Source: Palauibacter sp022826685 | Lineage (GTDB): Bacteria > Gemmatimonadota > Gemmatimonadetes > Palauibacterales > Palauibacteraceae | Reading direction: 5' to 3' (one strand) | DNA length: 64,000 nucleotides | Assembly: GCF_965221685.1 (NCBI RefSeq) | Contig: NZ_OZ244907.1 | Part shown: positions 48,993 to 57,745 of the stretch, piece by piece | Position numbering within the stretch: position 1 is the stretch's first letter | How the letters are laid out: each line of letters opens with the position of its first letter | Made by a program: the position numbers and the translations under genes | The notes under the pieces: model-generated | Database searches by the model: none | What the model saw: only the letters and a program-made list of their open reading frames with translations | What the model was told of the DNA's origin: nothing

Positions 48993-49600
48993 GACGGCGG
49001 ACGGCGTCGTCCTGCGCGTTGGCTCTTCTCTCCGCCGGGGCGCTGGCGGCCGAGCAGCCTGCGGTCGACGTCCCTCCGGCGGTGCCCGCGGGCGTGCCCG
49101 TCGTCGTCCTCCCGGTGCAGTCGGCCCTGCCGGACCCCGGAGGGACGTGGATCGGGGGAACGGGGAGCGCGGAGCGCACGATCGACCTCCTCAACGCCGA
49201 GATCGAGTTTGCGTTCGGAGAGGAAGAGGGGGCCGCACACTGGGCGCTCGCACCCGCGGTGGAGGCTCGCCTCGCCCGCAACCCGACGATCGGCGTCGAC
49301 CCGGGGCGGCTCGCCTACCGGGGCCTGCTCACCGCGCCGGATTCCCGGGCGCACCTCTACGAACCGCTCCACACGCAACTCCGCCAGGTGGCCGCCCTTT
49401 TCGGGGCCCGCCTCGTCGTCCTGCCGCTCGCGGTCTCGTACCGGGAGCGTAGGGCCGTTCTGCAGCTTGCGATCATCGACGTGCGGCGCAGCGCCGTCCT
49501 CTGGCACGGCCCCGTCGCGGGGGCGGTCGCGGAGGCCGCGTCCCCCTTCGCCCTCACCACGCTCGCGTTGCGCGTGGCCGATCAACTCGCACCTTCGTGA
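48989..49600 (+). CDS. Exported protein of unknown function
   Basis: The product is 203 residues with a signal peptide (SCALALLSAGALAAEQ, cleavage near 23). The mature part begins with a Pro/Val stretch (VPPAVPAGVPVVVLPVQS) and then reads like an alpha/beta domain: VVVLPV, a long helix LRQVAALFGARLVVLPLAVSY, then RRAVLQLAIIDVRRSAVLWHGPV. The strand-helix-strand with GARLVVLPLAVSY resembles envelope proteins that assemble with lipoproteins (TolB-N or LpoB-like folds), but I cannot claim a family. It overlaps both neighbours by four bases, tightly tying it to two cytoplasmic enzymes. Confidence 0.65.
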   Translation: MRRRTASSCALALLSAGALAAEQPAVDVPPAVPAGVPVVVLPVQSALPDPGGTWIGGTGSAERTIDLLNAEIEFAFGEEEGAAHWALAPAVEARLARNPTIGVDPGRLAYRGLLTAPDSRAHLYEPLHTQLRQVAALFGARLVVLPLAVSYRERRAVLQLAIIDVRRSAVLWHGPVAGAVAEAASPFALTTLALRVADQLAPS

Positions 49601-50637
49601 CGATGAAACCTCTACACGACGTCGTGTTGATCCCGGGCGACGGCATCGGTCCCGAGATATCCGAAGCCACCGTCGCGATCCTGGAGGCTGCGGGCGCGCC
49701 CATCCGCTGGCGCGAGAGCCTCGGCGGCGTCACCGCCATGGAAGCCGTCGGAGAGCCGCTTCCGCAGGCGACGCTCGAATCGATCGAGGCGACCGGCGTC
49801 GCGCTCAAGGGGCCCCTCACGACGCCCATCGGCTCCGGCTTCCGGTCCGTGAACGTTGCGCTCCGCAAGCACTTCGACCTCTACGCGAACGTCCGTCCCG
49901 CGGTCACCCTCCTCCCGGCCGCCCGCTATCCGGACGTGGATCTCGTCATCGTGCGAGAGAATACGGAGGGCCTCTACGCCGGGATCGAGCACTTCATCGG
50001 GATGGAGAACGACCCCCGCGCCGTCGCCGAATCCGTCATGCTCATCACGCGGTACGGGTCGCGCCGCATCGTGCGCTTCGCGTTCGAGTACGCCCTGGCC
50101 CACAACCGGCGTCTCGTGACCCTCGTCCACAAGGCGAATATCCTCAAGTACACGCAGGGTCTCTTCCTCGAGGTCGGGCGCAACGTCGCGGCCGAGTACG
50201 AGGGAAGGGTGGAATTCGACGAGAAGATCGTGGACGCCACGGCGATGCAGCTCGCGCTGGATCCGTACCGCTTCGACGTGATCGTGACCGAGAACATGTT
50301 CGGCGACATCCTCTCGGATCAGGTCGCCGGACTCATCGGCGGGCTCGGCTTCGCGCCGGGCGCGAACCTCGGCGAGCGGGCGGCGATCTTCGAGGCGGTG
50401 CATGGATCCGCGCCGGACATCGCGGGGAAGGGGATCGCCAACCCCACCTCCCTCCTGCTCGCGGGCTGCCTCCTGCTCGACTACCTCGAGGAACCCGGGG
50501 TGGCCGCGCGCATCCGCGCCGCCCTGCACCGGACCCTGCAGGACGGCGCCGCCCAGACCCCGGACCTCGGCGGTTCCGCGCGCACGGCGGAGTTCGCCGG
50601 CGCGGTGATCGAACGACTGGACGCCGCCGATGAATGA
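49597..50637 (+). CDS. NAD-dependent isocitrate / isopropylmalate dehydrogenase family protein
   Basis: The product is 346 residues. The beta-decarboxylating dehydrogenase pattern is clear: IPGDGIGPEI, GPLTTPIGSGFRSVNVALRKHFDLYANVRP, VRENTEGLYAGIEH, HKANILKYTQGLF, TENMFGDILSDQVAGLIGGLGFAPGANLG and EAVHGSAPDIAGKGIANPT. The RSVNVALRK segment and the IEH motif resemble the mitochondrial-type NAD isocitrate dehydrogenase more than LeuB. It oxidises isocitrate or a homologue to the 2-oxo acid. Start is GTG 49597 or ATG 49603; neither has a ribosome site and GTG overlaps the previous stop. It fits with the synthase-like gene at 47751. Confidence 0.88.
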   Translation: MTMKPLHDVVLIPGDGIGPEISEATVAILEAAGAPIRWRESLGGVTAMEAVGEPLPQATLESIEATGVALKGPLTTPIGSGFRSVNVALRKHFDLYANVRPAVTLLPAARYPDVDLVIVRENTEGLYAGIEHFIGMENDPRAVAESVMLITRYGSRRIVRFAFEYALAHNRRLVTLVHKANILKYTQGLFLEVGRNVAAEYEGRVEFDEKIVDATAMQLALDPYRFDVIVTENMFGDILSDQVAGLIGGLGFAPGANLGERAAIFEAVHGSAPDIAGKGIANPTSLLLAGCLLLDYLEEPGVAARIRAALHRTLQDGAAQTPDLGGSARTAEFAGAVIERLDAADE

Positions 50638-50992
50638 CCGGCGCGGAATGACCGGCACGGAGCGCGACCGGATGGAAGAGCTTCACTTCAAGGGCGTGAT
50701 GTGCGACGCCTGCGGCCAGATGTTCCCCAAGGGACAGTTGGACAGCAACGACTCGTGCGAGGCGTGTGGACCCCGCATGCAGCGGCGCATGCGGCGCGGG
50801 CGCCATTTGGTCGCCGCGTGCATCACGCTGCCCTTCGCCGTCTGGGTCGTCATCTGGCTCCGCACCTCCCCCGACCTGGATTTCCTGCCGGCGTACGCGT
50901 GGGGCCTGCCGCTCGTGGCGGCGTACTATCTCGGCTTCCGCATCGGCCGCGAGGTCGTGAAGGGCTACACCCGATGGCGGATCGGCCGATAG
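50630..50992 (+). CDS. Small membrane protein with N-terminal zinc-ribbon-like Cys motifs
   Basis: The product is up to 120 residues. The first part has two CxxC pairs, MCDACGQMFPKG and SCEACGPR, typical of a small zinc ribbon. Then come a basic stretch (RMQRRMRRGRH) and two membrane helices (LVAACITLPFAVWVVIWL and AYAWGLPLVAAYYLGFRIG). Start may be ATG 50630, 50648 or 50672; the last has GGAG in front and would avoid overlap with the dehydrogenase. Function is unknown. Proteins with this layout often sit in the inner membrane with the ribbon in the cytoplasm. Confidence 0.7.
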   Translation: MNDRRGMTGTERDRMEELHFKGVMCDACGQMFPKGQLDSNDSCEACGPRMQRRMRRGRHLVAACITLPFAVWVVIWLRTSPDLDFLPAYAWGLPLVAAYYLGFRIGREVVKGYTRWRIGR

Positions 50993-51240
50993 GCGCGCGG
51001 CCCGCAAGGCGGGCCGGCATACGAACCGTGCTGGGGCTACCGGCCGCGGCGCTCGCCACCATGGTCGGGATCGTCCTCGTCATCAACGCGCACGTGTACG
51101 GCTGGCCGGGAGTCGCCGCGGGCGTCCTCCTCGCCGCCGCCGCCGTCGCGCTCGGCGTTCATTGTTTCCGCGCGGATTCGTCCGCCGTCCCTCACCCCGC
51201 AGCCACGGGCTGCCCGGAATCCGGAGAAACTCGCGAATGA
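50974..51240 (+). CDS. Small two-helix membrane protein, hypothetical
   Basis: The product would be 88 residues. After a basic start (RPIGARPARRAG) come two hydrophobic helices (TVLGLPAAALATMVGIVLVI and GVAAGVLLAAAAVALGVHCF) and a short polar tail. It overlaps the previous gene by 19 bases and the next start by four (ATGA), which supports coding use of the gap. No family match and no clear ribosome site, so it may instead be a leader of gcdH. Confidence 0.45.
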   Translation: MADRPIGARPARRAGIRTVLGLPAAALATMVGIVLVINAHVYGWPGVAAGVLLAAAAVALGVHCFRADSSAVPHPAATGCPESGETRE

Positions 51241-52421
51241 CTTTCGAAGGTGTCGACTACTTCAATCTCGATGCGCTCCTCGACGAAGAGGAGATCGCCA
51301 TTCGGGACCTGGTGCGCGAGTGGGTGGACCAGGAAGTCCTGCCCATCATCGGCCACCACTACATCGAACGCACGTTCCCGCGGGAACTCATCCCCCAGAT
51401 GGGCGAACTCGGCTTCTTCGGGGCGAACCTCCCGGAGGAGTACGGTTGCGCCGGTCTCAACAACGTGGCCTACGGCCTCATCATGCAGGAACTGGAGCGG
51501 GCGGACTCGGGCCTCCGCTCCTTCGTCTCCGTGCAGGGCGCCCTCGTCATGTACCCGATCTTCGCCTTCGGATCCGAGGAACAGAAGCGCGAGTGGCTGC
51601 CGCGGATGGCGAGCGGCGAGTCCATCGGGTGCTTCGGCCTCACCGAGCCCGACTTCGGCTCCAACCCCGGCGGCATGATCACGCGGGCCGTCGAGGACGG
51701 GGACGAGTGGGTCCTCAACGGCGCCAAGATGTGGATCACGAACGGATCGATGGCCGACGTGGCGGTGATCTGGGCCAAGACCGGGGACCTGGACGACATC
51801 GGCTCGATCCGCGGATTCATCGTCGAGACGGAGCGCGACGGCTTCTCCGCCAGCGACCAGAAGGGGAAACTTTCCCTCCTGGCGTCCGACACTTCCGAAC
51901 TCGTCCTGCAGGACGTGCGGGTGCCGCGGGCGAACCTCCTCCCGGGCAGCGGAGGGCTCAAGAGCCCGTTGAAGTGCCTGACGCAGGCGCGCTACGGGAT
52001 CTCGTGGGGGGCCGTCGGGGCCGCAATGGGCTGCTATCGCGAGTCGGTCGAATACGCGAAGAACCGCGTGCAGTTCGACGGGACGCCGATCGCGCAGACC
52101 CAGATCCAGCAGGTCCGGATCGCGGACATGCTCACCGAGATCACGAAGGCGCAGCTTCTCTGCCTCCGGCTCGGCCGGATGAAGGACGAGGGCACGATGC
52201 GCCCGCAGCACGTCTCGCTCGCGAAGCGCAACAACGTGAACATGGCGTGCGAGTGCGCCCGCGAGTCGCGGCGGCTGCTCGGTGCGAACGGGATCCTCGC
52301 CGAGTACGCCTCGATGCGTCACATGGCGAATCTGGAGTCCGTCTACACGTACGAGGGCACCCACGACATCCACTCCCTCATCCTGGGACACGACGCGACC
52401 GGGCTCCCGGCCTACAACTGA
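51237..52421 (+). CDS. gcdH: Acyl-CoA dehydrogenase, glutaryl-CoA dehydrogenase-like
   Basis: The product is 394 residues. The acyl-CoA dehydrogenase fold is full length: helical N-terminus, MQELERADSGLRSFVSVQGALVMYPI, GCFGLTEPDFGSNPGGM and GAKMWITNGSMADV for FAD, then RRLLGANGILAEYASMRHMANLESVYTYEGTHDIHSLILG. The active-site Glu373 in TYEGT and the VQGALVMYPI segment are those of glutaryl-CoA dehydrogenase, which oxidises and decarboxylates glutaryl-CoA to crotonyl-CoA in lysine/tryptophan breakdown. Start ATG 51237 has CGGAG upstream. It ends the long plus-strand operon. Other short-chain acyl-CoAs remain possible. Confidence 0.88.
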   Translation: MTFEGVDYFNLDALLDEEEIAIRDLVREWVDQEVLPIIGHHYIERTFPRELIPQMGELGFFGANLPEEYGCAGLNNVAYGLIMQELERADSGLRSFVSVQGALVMYPIFAFGSEEQKREWLPRMASGESIGCFGLTEPDFGSNPGGMITRAVEDGDEWVLNGAKMWITNGSMADVAVIWAKTGDLDDIGSIRGFIVETERDGFSASDQKGKLSLLASDTSELVLQDVRVPRANLLPGSGGLKSPLKCLTQARYGISWGAVGAAMGCYRESVEYAKNRVQFDGTPIAQTQIQQVRIADMLTEITKAQLLCLRLGRMKDEGTMRPQHVSLAKRNNVNMACECARESRRLLGANGILAEYASMRHMANLESVYTYEGTHDIHSLILGHDATGLPAYN

Positions 52422-52471
52422 CGGGATCGGCGCGGGGAGCTCCTGACGGGGAGAGACGGAGGAGAACCGAG

Positions 52472-54382
52472 ATGAGACGACATGCTGCGATCTTCCTGCC
52501 CGCCCTCCTCCTCACGGCATGCGCCCCCGAACCCGGGGCCGAGTCCGGCTCCGCGCCCGGGACCGACGACGCCGGGGTGGAGGCGGCGGAGCGCGTATCG
52601 GAGTTCGGCCGCTACGAGGGCTACACCGAGCCGCGCTACGACGGATGGGTCACGACCTCCCGCTACGTCGAGATGCGCGACGGCGTGCGGCTCGCGGTCG
52701 AGGTCACGCGCCCCGCGCTCGGGGGCGTGACGGAGAGCGAACCCCTCCCGGTCGTGTGGACGCACTCCCGCTATCACCGCAATCCGGGCCAGATCATCCC
52801 GTTGATCGCGCCGGATCTGGACCCGCCTCCCGATATCCGTTCCCAGGTGGACGCGAATGAGGATCTGCAGCGGCTCGTGCTGCACGGCTACGTCGTGGCT
52901 GCGGCCGGCGTACGGGGGAGCGGCGCCTCCTTCGGCCGCTACGAGGGCCTGTTCTCGGAGGCCGAGACCGCGGACGCAATCGAACTCATCGAATGGCTTG
53001 CCGCGCAGCCGTGGGCCGACGGGAACGTCGGCATGTACGGCGGCTCCTACCTCGGCATCACGCAGTACATGGCCGCCTCCGGGAAGCCGCCCGCGCTGAA
53101 GGCGATCTTCCCGGACGTCGCGGCGCTCGACATGTACGAACTGATGTATCCCGGCGGCGTGTACCGGGACGACCTCATCCAGCACTGGGGAAGCCTCACG
53201 CGCGAGTTCGACACCGCCATCCCGGCTCCGCCCGTGGACGAGGACGTGGAGGGGGTTCTCCTGCGGCAGGCGATGCAGGAGCACGAGGACAACTGGGACG
53301 TGCTCGAGCAGTACGGGGCGGTGCGCTACCGCGATCACGCGACGCCCGAGCACGCGTGGGAGCGCCACGGCCCCAGCGGCGTGCTGGAAGATATTCTCGA
53401 GGCGCGGGTGCCCGCGTACCACTGGAACGGGTGGTACGACATCTTCGTCACCGACGCCGTCCTCTGGTTCGCGAATTACCGCGGACCGCAGAAGCTGGGG
53501 ATTGGGGCCTGGTCCCACTCCGGCATGCCCGATCCGGACCTCATGGCCGAGCGCATCCACGTGTACGGCGTCGAGCAGCACCGCTGGTTCGACTACTGGC
53601 TCAAGGGGATCGACAACGGCGTGCTCGACGAGGCGCCGATCCACTACGCGGTGATGAATGACCCGGGCGAATGGCGCTGGGTCTCCGCCGAGGCGTGGCC
53701 GCCCGAGACGACGGGCCGCCGCCTCTACTTTGCCCCGGGAGCGAGCGGGAGCGTCGCGTCGATCAACGACGGCGGGCTCTCCTCCGATGCGCCGGCCTCC
53801 GCGGCGGCGTTCGACGAGTACGAGGTCGATCTCACGACCACGACGGGCGCCACCAGCCGCTGGGACAACGCGGTGGGGGCGGCGCCGGAGATGATCTACC
53901 CGGACCTCGCCGACACGGACGCGAAGTCGCTCACCTACACGACACCGCCGCTGGAGTCCGATCTCACGGTCACGGGCCACCCCGTCGTCACGTTGTGGGT
54001 GACGTCCTCCTCGCGGGACGCCGACTTCTTCGTCCTCCTCGAGGAGGTGGACCCGACGGGCTTCTCCCGCTACGTGACCGAGGGCGTGCTCCGCGCCTCC
54101 CATCGCGCGCTCGAGCAGGCGCCCTGGGACAACCTCGGCCTCCCCTTCCACCGCAGCTACGAGAGAGACGTCGCTCCGCTCCCGGACGCGCCGGCCGAAC
54201 TCCGCCTCGACCTGCATCCGACGTCGACCGTGTTCAACGCGGGCCACCGCCTGCGCGTGACGGTCATGGGCGCCGACCGCGACAACGCGGAGGAGGTGTC
54301 GGAGGACCCGCCGACCGTGCGGGTGTACCGCTCCGCCGCCCATCCCTCGAGCGTCGAACTCCCCGTCGCGCAAGGCTCCTAG
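52472..54382 (+). CDS. CocE/NonD family serine hydrolase lipoprotein
   Basis: The product is 636 residues. A lipoprotein signal ends in LLTAC (lipid Cys at 17). The X-Pro dipeptidyl-peptidase/cocaine-esterase fold follows: MRDGVRLAVEVTRP, AAGVRGSGASFGRYEG, WLAAQPWADGNVGMYGGSYLGITQ with nucleophile Ser192, WYDIF with the Asp, and WSHSG with the His. A C-terminal jelly-roll domain (DADFFVLLEEVDPTGFSRYVTEG) is typical. It hydrolyses esters or peptides outside the inner membrane. GGAGGAGAACC precedes the ATG. It stands alone after gcdH with a 50-base gap. Confidence 0.92.
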   Translation: MRRHAAIFLPALLLTACAPEPGAESGSAPGTDDAGVEAAERVSEFGRYEGYTEPRYDGWVTTSRYVEMRDGVRLAVEVTRPALGGVTESEPLPVVWTHSRYHRNPGQIIPLIAPDLDPPPDIRSQVDANEDLQRLVLHGYVVAAAGVRGSGASFGRYEGLFSEAETADAIELIEWLAAQPWADGNVGMYGGSYLGITQYMAASGKPPALKAIFPDVAALDMYELMYPGGVYRDDLIQHWGSLTREFDTAIPAPPVDEDVEGVLLRQAMQEHEDNWDVLEQYGAVRYRDHATPEHAWERHGPSGVLEDILEARVPAYHWNGWYDIFVTDAVLWFANYRGPQKLGIGAWSHSGMPDPDLMAERIHVYGVEQHRWFDYWLKGIDNGVLDEAPIHYAVMNDPGEWRWVSAEAWPPETTGRRLYFAPGASGSVASINDGGLSSDAPASAAAFDEYEVDLTTTTGATSRWDNAVGAAPEMIYPDLADTDAKSLTYTTPPLESDLTVTGHPVVTLWVTSSSRDADFFVLLEEVDPTGFSRYVTEGVLRASHRALEQAPWDNLGLPFHRSYERDVAPLPDAPAELRLDLHPTSTVFNAGHRLRVTVMGADRDNAEEVSEDPPTVRVYRSAAHPSSVELPVAQGS

Positions 54383-54502
54383 CTTGATCCCGTCCGCCCG
54401 CCCCGCCGGGGACCGTCCATTGGTGGGCATGACTCTGGTCCGCGCCCGTTCTTCTCCGCAGGTTTCCCCGCTAAAATAACCCGTTTCACGAGGCAGAGAG
54501 CC

Positions 54503-57500
54503 ATGACCAACGTTCGCCGCTTCTCCATCAGTCTCGCCCTCTCCTTCGCCGCCGTCGTGCCGCTGGGCGCGCAGCAACTTTCGCCCGAGCAGTACGAGGG
54601 GCTGCGGGCGCGCCACATCGGACCCGTCGGCAACCGCGTCTCCTCGATCGCGGGCGTCCCCGGTGACCGCAACACGTACTTCGCCGGCGCCGCCACCGGA
54701 GGGATCTGGAAGACGGACGACGCCGGCCTGCACTGGCGGCCGGTGTTCGACGACCAGCCCGTGCACTCCATCGGCGCGCTCGCCGTCGCCCCGAGCGACC
54801 ACGCGGTCGTGTGGGCCGGGACCGGCGAGACCTCGATCCGCTCGAACGTCTCGATCGGCAACGGGGTCTGGAAGTCGACGGACGGCGGCGAGACCTGGAC
54901 TCACATGGGGCTGGAGGGAACCGGCCGCGTGGGCCGCATCCTGATCCACCCCACCGACGCGGACATCGTCTACGTCGCCGCGCTCGGCCACGCCTATGCG
55001 GAGTCCGACGAGCGCGGCGTGTACCGCACCACCGATGGCGGCGCCTCGTGGGAGAAGATCCTCTTCGTCGACCGCGGGACGGGCGCCTACGACATGGTCA
55101 TGGACCCGGCGAACCCGCGGAAGATCTTCGCGACGATGTGGGACATCGACCTCAAGACGTGGAAGCGCGACAGCGGGGGGCCGGGGAGCGGGCTCCACCT
55201 GACGATGGACGGTGGGGACACGTGGACCGAACTCGAGGGGAACGGGCTCCCGACCGGCACGCTGGGGAAGATCGCCGTCTGCATGTCCCATTCGGACTCC
55301 GACCGCGTCTACGCCCTCATCGAGACGAGCGATGGCGTGCCGATGGAGGGGTACGAGGCCGACACGGGCGAGCTGTGGAGGAGCGATAACGGCGGCCGCA
55401 CGTGGACGCTCGTGAACTACAGCCACAACCTCGCGACCCGGCAGGCCTACTACACCCGCTGCGGCGTCGCCTCCGACGACCGCGACGAAGTCTACTTCCT
55501 CTCGTCCAGCTTCAGCGTGAGCCGCGACGGGGGTGCGACGTACGAGATGTTCAACTTCCTGGGGGGCGGCCCTCCGGGTGGCGATCCGGCGGCCCCGGGG
55601 TGGGACCTGCACGACATCTGGGTCGATCCGAACAACGCGGACCGCGTCTTCATCGGCGGCGACAGCGGCGTCGCGATCACGGAGAACCGGATGAAGTCAT
55701 GGTCCCGGATGCAGCTTCCGATCGCGCAGATGTACCACGTCACGGTGGACAACGAGATCCCCTACAACGTGATGGGGAACCGGCAGGACGGGCCCTCCTA
55801 CCACGGGCCGTCGAACACGCGCTACACCGGCTTCTGGGCGCGCGGCCTCATCCCGCGCGGCGACTGGACGACCGTGGGCGGCGGCGAGAGCGGCTTCGCG
55901 ACGCCCGACCCGACCGACCCGAACATCGTGTGGTCGAGCGCCTCCGGAGCCGGCGCGGTCGGCGGCATCGTCGTGCGGCACGACCGGGAGCGCGGTCAGT
56001 TCCGCGACGTCGAAGTGTGGCCCGAGTCCACCATGGGGTATCCCGCGGAGGAGATCCGCTACCGCTTCCAGTGGACCTTCCCCCTCCTCATCTCCCCGCA
56101 CGACAACGAGACGATCTACGTCACGAGCCAGCATGTGCACCGCACGCGCAACCGGGGCCAGAGCTGGGAGGTCATCAGCCCCGACCTCTCCACGAACAAC
56201 CGGGAGCGGATGACGATCTCCGGCGGGCTCACGCCCGACAACATCGGGGTCGAGTTCTGCTGCGTGATCTACGCCTTCGACGAGTCGCCCATCGAGCAGG
56301 GCGTCTTCTGGGCCGGCACGAACGACGGCCTCGTGCAGGTGAGCCGGGACGACGGCGCGACCTGGACGAACGTCACGGAGAACATCCCGAACCTGCCTCC
56401 CGACGGCATCGTGCGGAGCATCGACGCGTCCCGCTTCGATGTCGCGAAGGCCTACATCACGATCGAGCACCACCAGGTCGGCGACTTCGACGCGCGCGCC
56501 TACAAGACGGACGATTTCGGGGAGACGTGGACGCAGATCACGAACGGGGTCGACAACTACCCGGTCGACTACACCCGCTACCTGCTCGAGGACCCGGTGC
56601 GGGCGGGACTCCTCTACCTCGGTACGGAGACGAACGTCTACATCAGCTACGACGACGGGGAGAGTTGGCAGCTGTTCATGCCGAATCTCCCCCCGACGCC
56701 GTACTACGGGCTCATCATCCAGGAGCACTTCAACGACTTCGTGGCGGGAACGTACGGCCGCGGCTACTGGATCCTCGACGACCTGAGCCCCGTGCAGCAG
56801 CTCACGCCCGAGGTCGCGGCTTCCGACGCGCACCTGTTCGCGCCGCGCGACGCCTACCGCTTCAACGACATCTCCGAACCGCAGGTGATGTACGAAGACT
56901 GGTCCGTGGGCGAGAACCCGCCCAACGGGGCGTCGATCAACTACTGGCTCGGCGACGGGGAGGGACGCGAGGTGAAGGTCCGCGTCGAGAACACGGAAGG
57001 CGAGACGCTCGCCACCCTCGACGGGTCGACGCACGACGGCTTCAACCGCGTGTGGTGGAACTTCCGGGGGCCGGACGCGAAGCCGATCCTGTACCGCACG
57101 AAGCCGCAGTTCGCGGACTGGATGCCGATGCCCGAGGTGTCCCGGCAGGTCGGCGGCGGCTTCTTCGGTTTCGGCGGGGGCCCCCGGCAGCCGCCGGGAA
57201 CCTACACGGTGACGCTGGTCGTGGACGGGGAGGATGTGGGGTCCGAGGAACTGACCGTCCTGCGCGATCCGAGCTCCGAAGGGTCCATGGAGGATATCCT
57301 GGCGCAGAAGGCACTGCTCGACGACATCGTGGAAGATCGGAACCGGCTCGCCGACCTCGTCAATCAGATCGAACTCCTGCGGCGCCAGATTTACGACCTG
57401 CGCCCCGTACTCGAGGACGCGGGCGACGCCGAGGATATCATTGAGGCGGGAGAGGCGCTCGACGAGTCGCTCATCGAGGTCGAGAGCGAACTCGTGCAGC

Positions 57501-57745
57501 TCAAGGACACGGGCGCCGACGGGGTTCGCTGGCCCTCGATGATCGGCGGCCGCCTGTCCTACCTCCAACGCACGGTGGGGACGGCGGACTTCCCGCCCAC
57601 CGACCAGCACGCCGAGGTGGTGCAGATCCTGAGCGACCAGATCGACGAGGTGCAGGTGCGGTTGGAGGCGGTGCTGGCCGACGAACTCGCCGAGTTCAAC
57701 CGGATGCTCCAGGCGAGAGTAGGACGTGTCATCACGACGCAGTAG
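54503..57745 (+). CDS. Large exported VPS10/BNR-repeat (sortilin-like) protein, copy 1
   Basis: The product is 1080 residues with a signal peptide (cleavage after LGAQ near 24). The body is a beta-propeller with repeated Asp-box motifs, such as GIWKTDDAGLHWRP, GVWKSTDGGETWTHM, GVYRTTDGGASWEKI, LWRSDNGGRTWTLV, HRTRNRGQSWEVI, VQVSRDDGATWTNV, ISYDDGESWQLF. This matches the sortilin/VPS10 and sialidase BNR class. The last 250 residues form a C-terminal domain with charged helices (LLDDIVEDRNRLADLVNQIELLRRQIYDL) that look coiled. No catalytic residues are proven. The 1-kb-plus size and export are typical of Gemmatimonadota glycosyl-hydrolase-annotated proteins. A weak -10 box TAAAAT lies at 54472. 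Confidence 0.88.
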   Translation: MTNVRRFSISLALSFAAVVPLGAQQLSPEQYEGLRARHIGPVGNRVSSIAGVPGDRNTYFAGAATGGIWKTDDAGLHWRPVFDDQPVHSIGALAVAPSDHAVVWAGTGETSIRSNVSIGNGVWKSTDGGETWTHMGLEGTGRVGRILIHPTDADIVYVAALGHAYAESDERGVYRTTDGGASWEKILFVDRGTGAYDMVMDPANPRKIFATMWDIDLKTWKRDSGGPGSGLHLTMDGGDTWTELEGNGLPTGTLGKIAVCMSHSDSDRVYALIETSDGVPMEGYEADTGELWRSDNGGRTWTLVNYSHNLATRQAYYTRCGVASDDRDEVYFLSSSFSVSRDGGATYEMFNFLGGGPPGGDPAAPGWDLHDIWVDPNNADRVFIGGDSGVAITENRMKSWSRMQLPIAQMYHVTVDNEIPYNVMGNRQDGPSYHGPSNTRYTGFWARGLIPRGDWTTVGGGESGFATPDPTDPNIVWSSASGAGAVGGIVVRHDRERGQFRDVEVWPESTMGYPAEEIRYRFQWTFPLLISPHDNETIYVTSQHVHRTRNRGQSWEVISPDLSTNNRERMTISGGLTPDNIGVEFCCVIYAFDESPIEQGVFWAGTNDGLVQVSRDDGATWTNVTENIPNLPPDGIVRSIDASRFDVAKAYITIEHHQVGDFDARAYKTDDFGETWTQITNGVDNYPVDYTRYLLEDPVRAGLLYLGTETNVYISYDDGESWQLFMPNLPPTPYYGLIIQEHFNDFVAGTYGRGYWILDDLSPVQQLTPEVAASDAHLFAPRDAYRFNDISEPQVMYEDWSVGENPPNGASINYWLGDGEGREVKVRVENTEGETLATLDGSTHDGFNRVWWNFRGPDAKPILYRTKPQFADWMPMPEVSRQVGGGFFGFGGGPRQPPGTYTVTLVVDGEDVGSEELTVLRDPSSEGSMEDILAQKALLDDIVEDRNRLADLVNQIELLRRQIYDLRPVLEDAGDAEDIIEAGEALDESLIEVESELVQLKDTGADGVRWPSMIGGRLSYLQRTVGTADFPPTDQHAEVVQILSDQIDEVQVRLEAVLADELAEFNRMLQARVGRVITTQ
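54821..55329 (+). repeat. 509-base block duplicated in the next gene (copy A)
   Basis: This stretch matches 58089-58597 with a single difference at 54982 (G here, T there). Sequence on both sides of it has many differences, so the block looks converted or exchanged recently. It encodes the second to fifth BNR blades. Confidence 0.85.

Noticed and set aside
54380..54385. TAGCTT at the end of the CocE gene as a promoter box
   Set aside because: No -35 partner, and it includes the stop codon. The better candidate for the BNR gene is TAAAAT at 54472.
52412..55612. A 1066-codon antisense frame across the CocE gene and the first BNR gene
   Set aside because: It crosses the gap between two well-supported plus-strand genes and resembles the other shadows.
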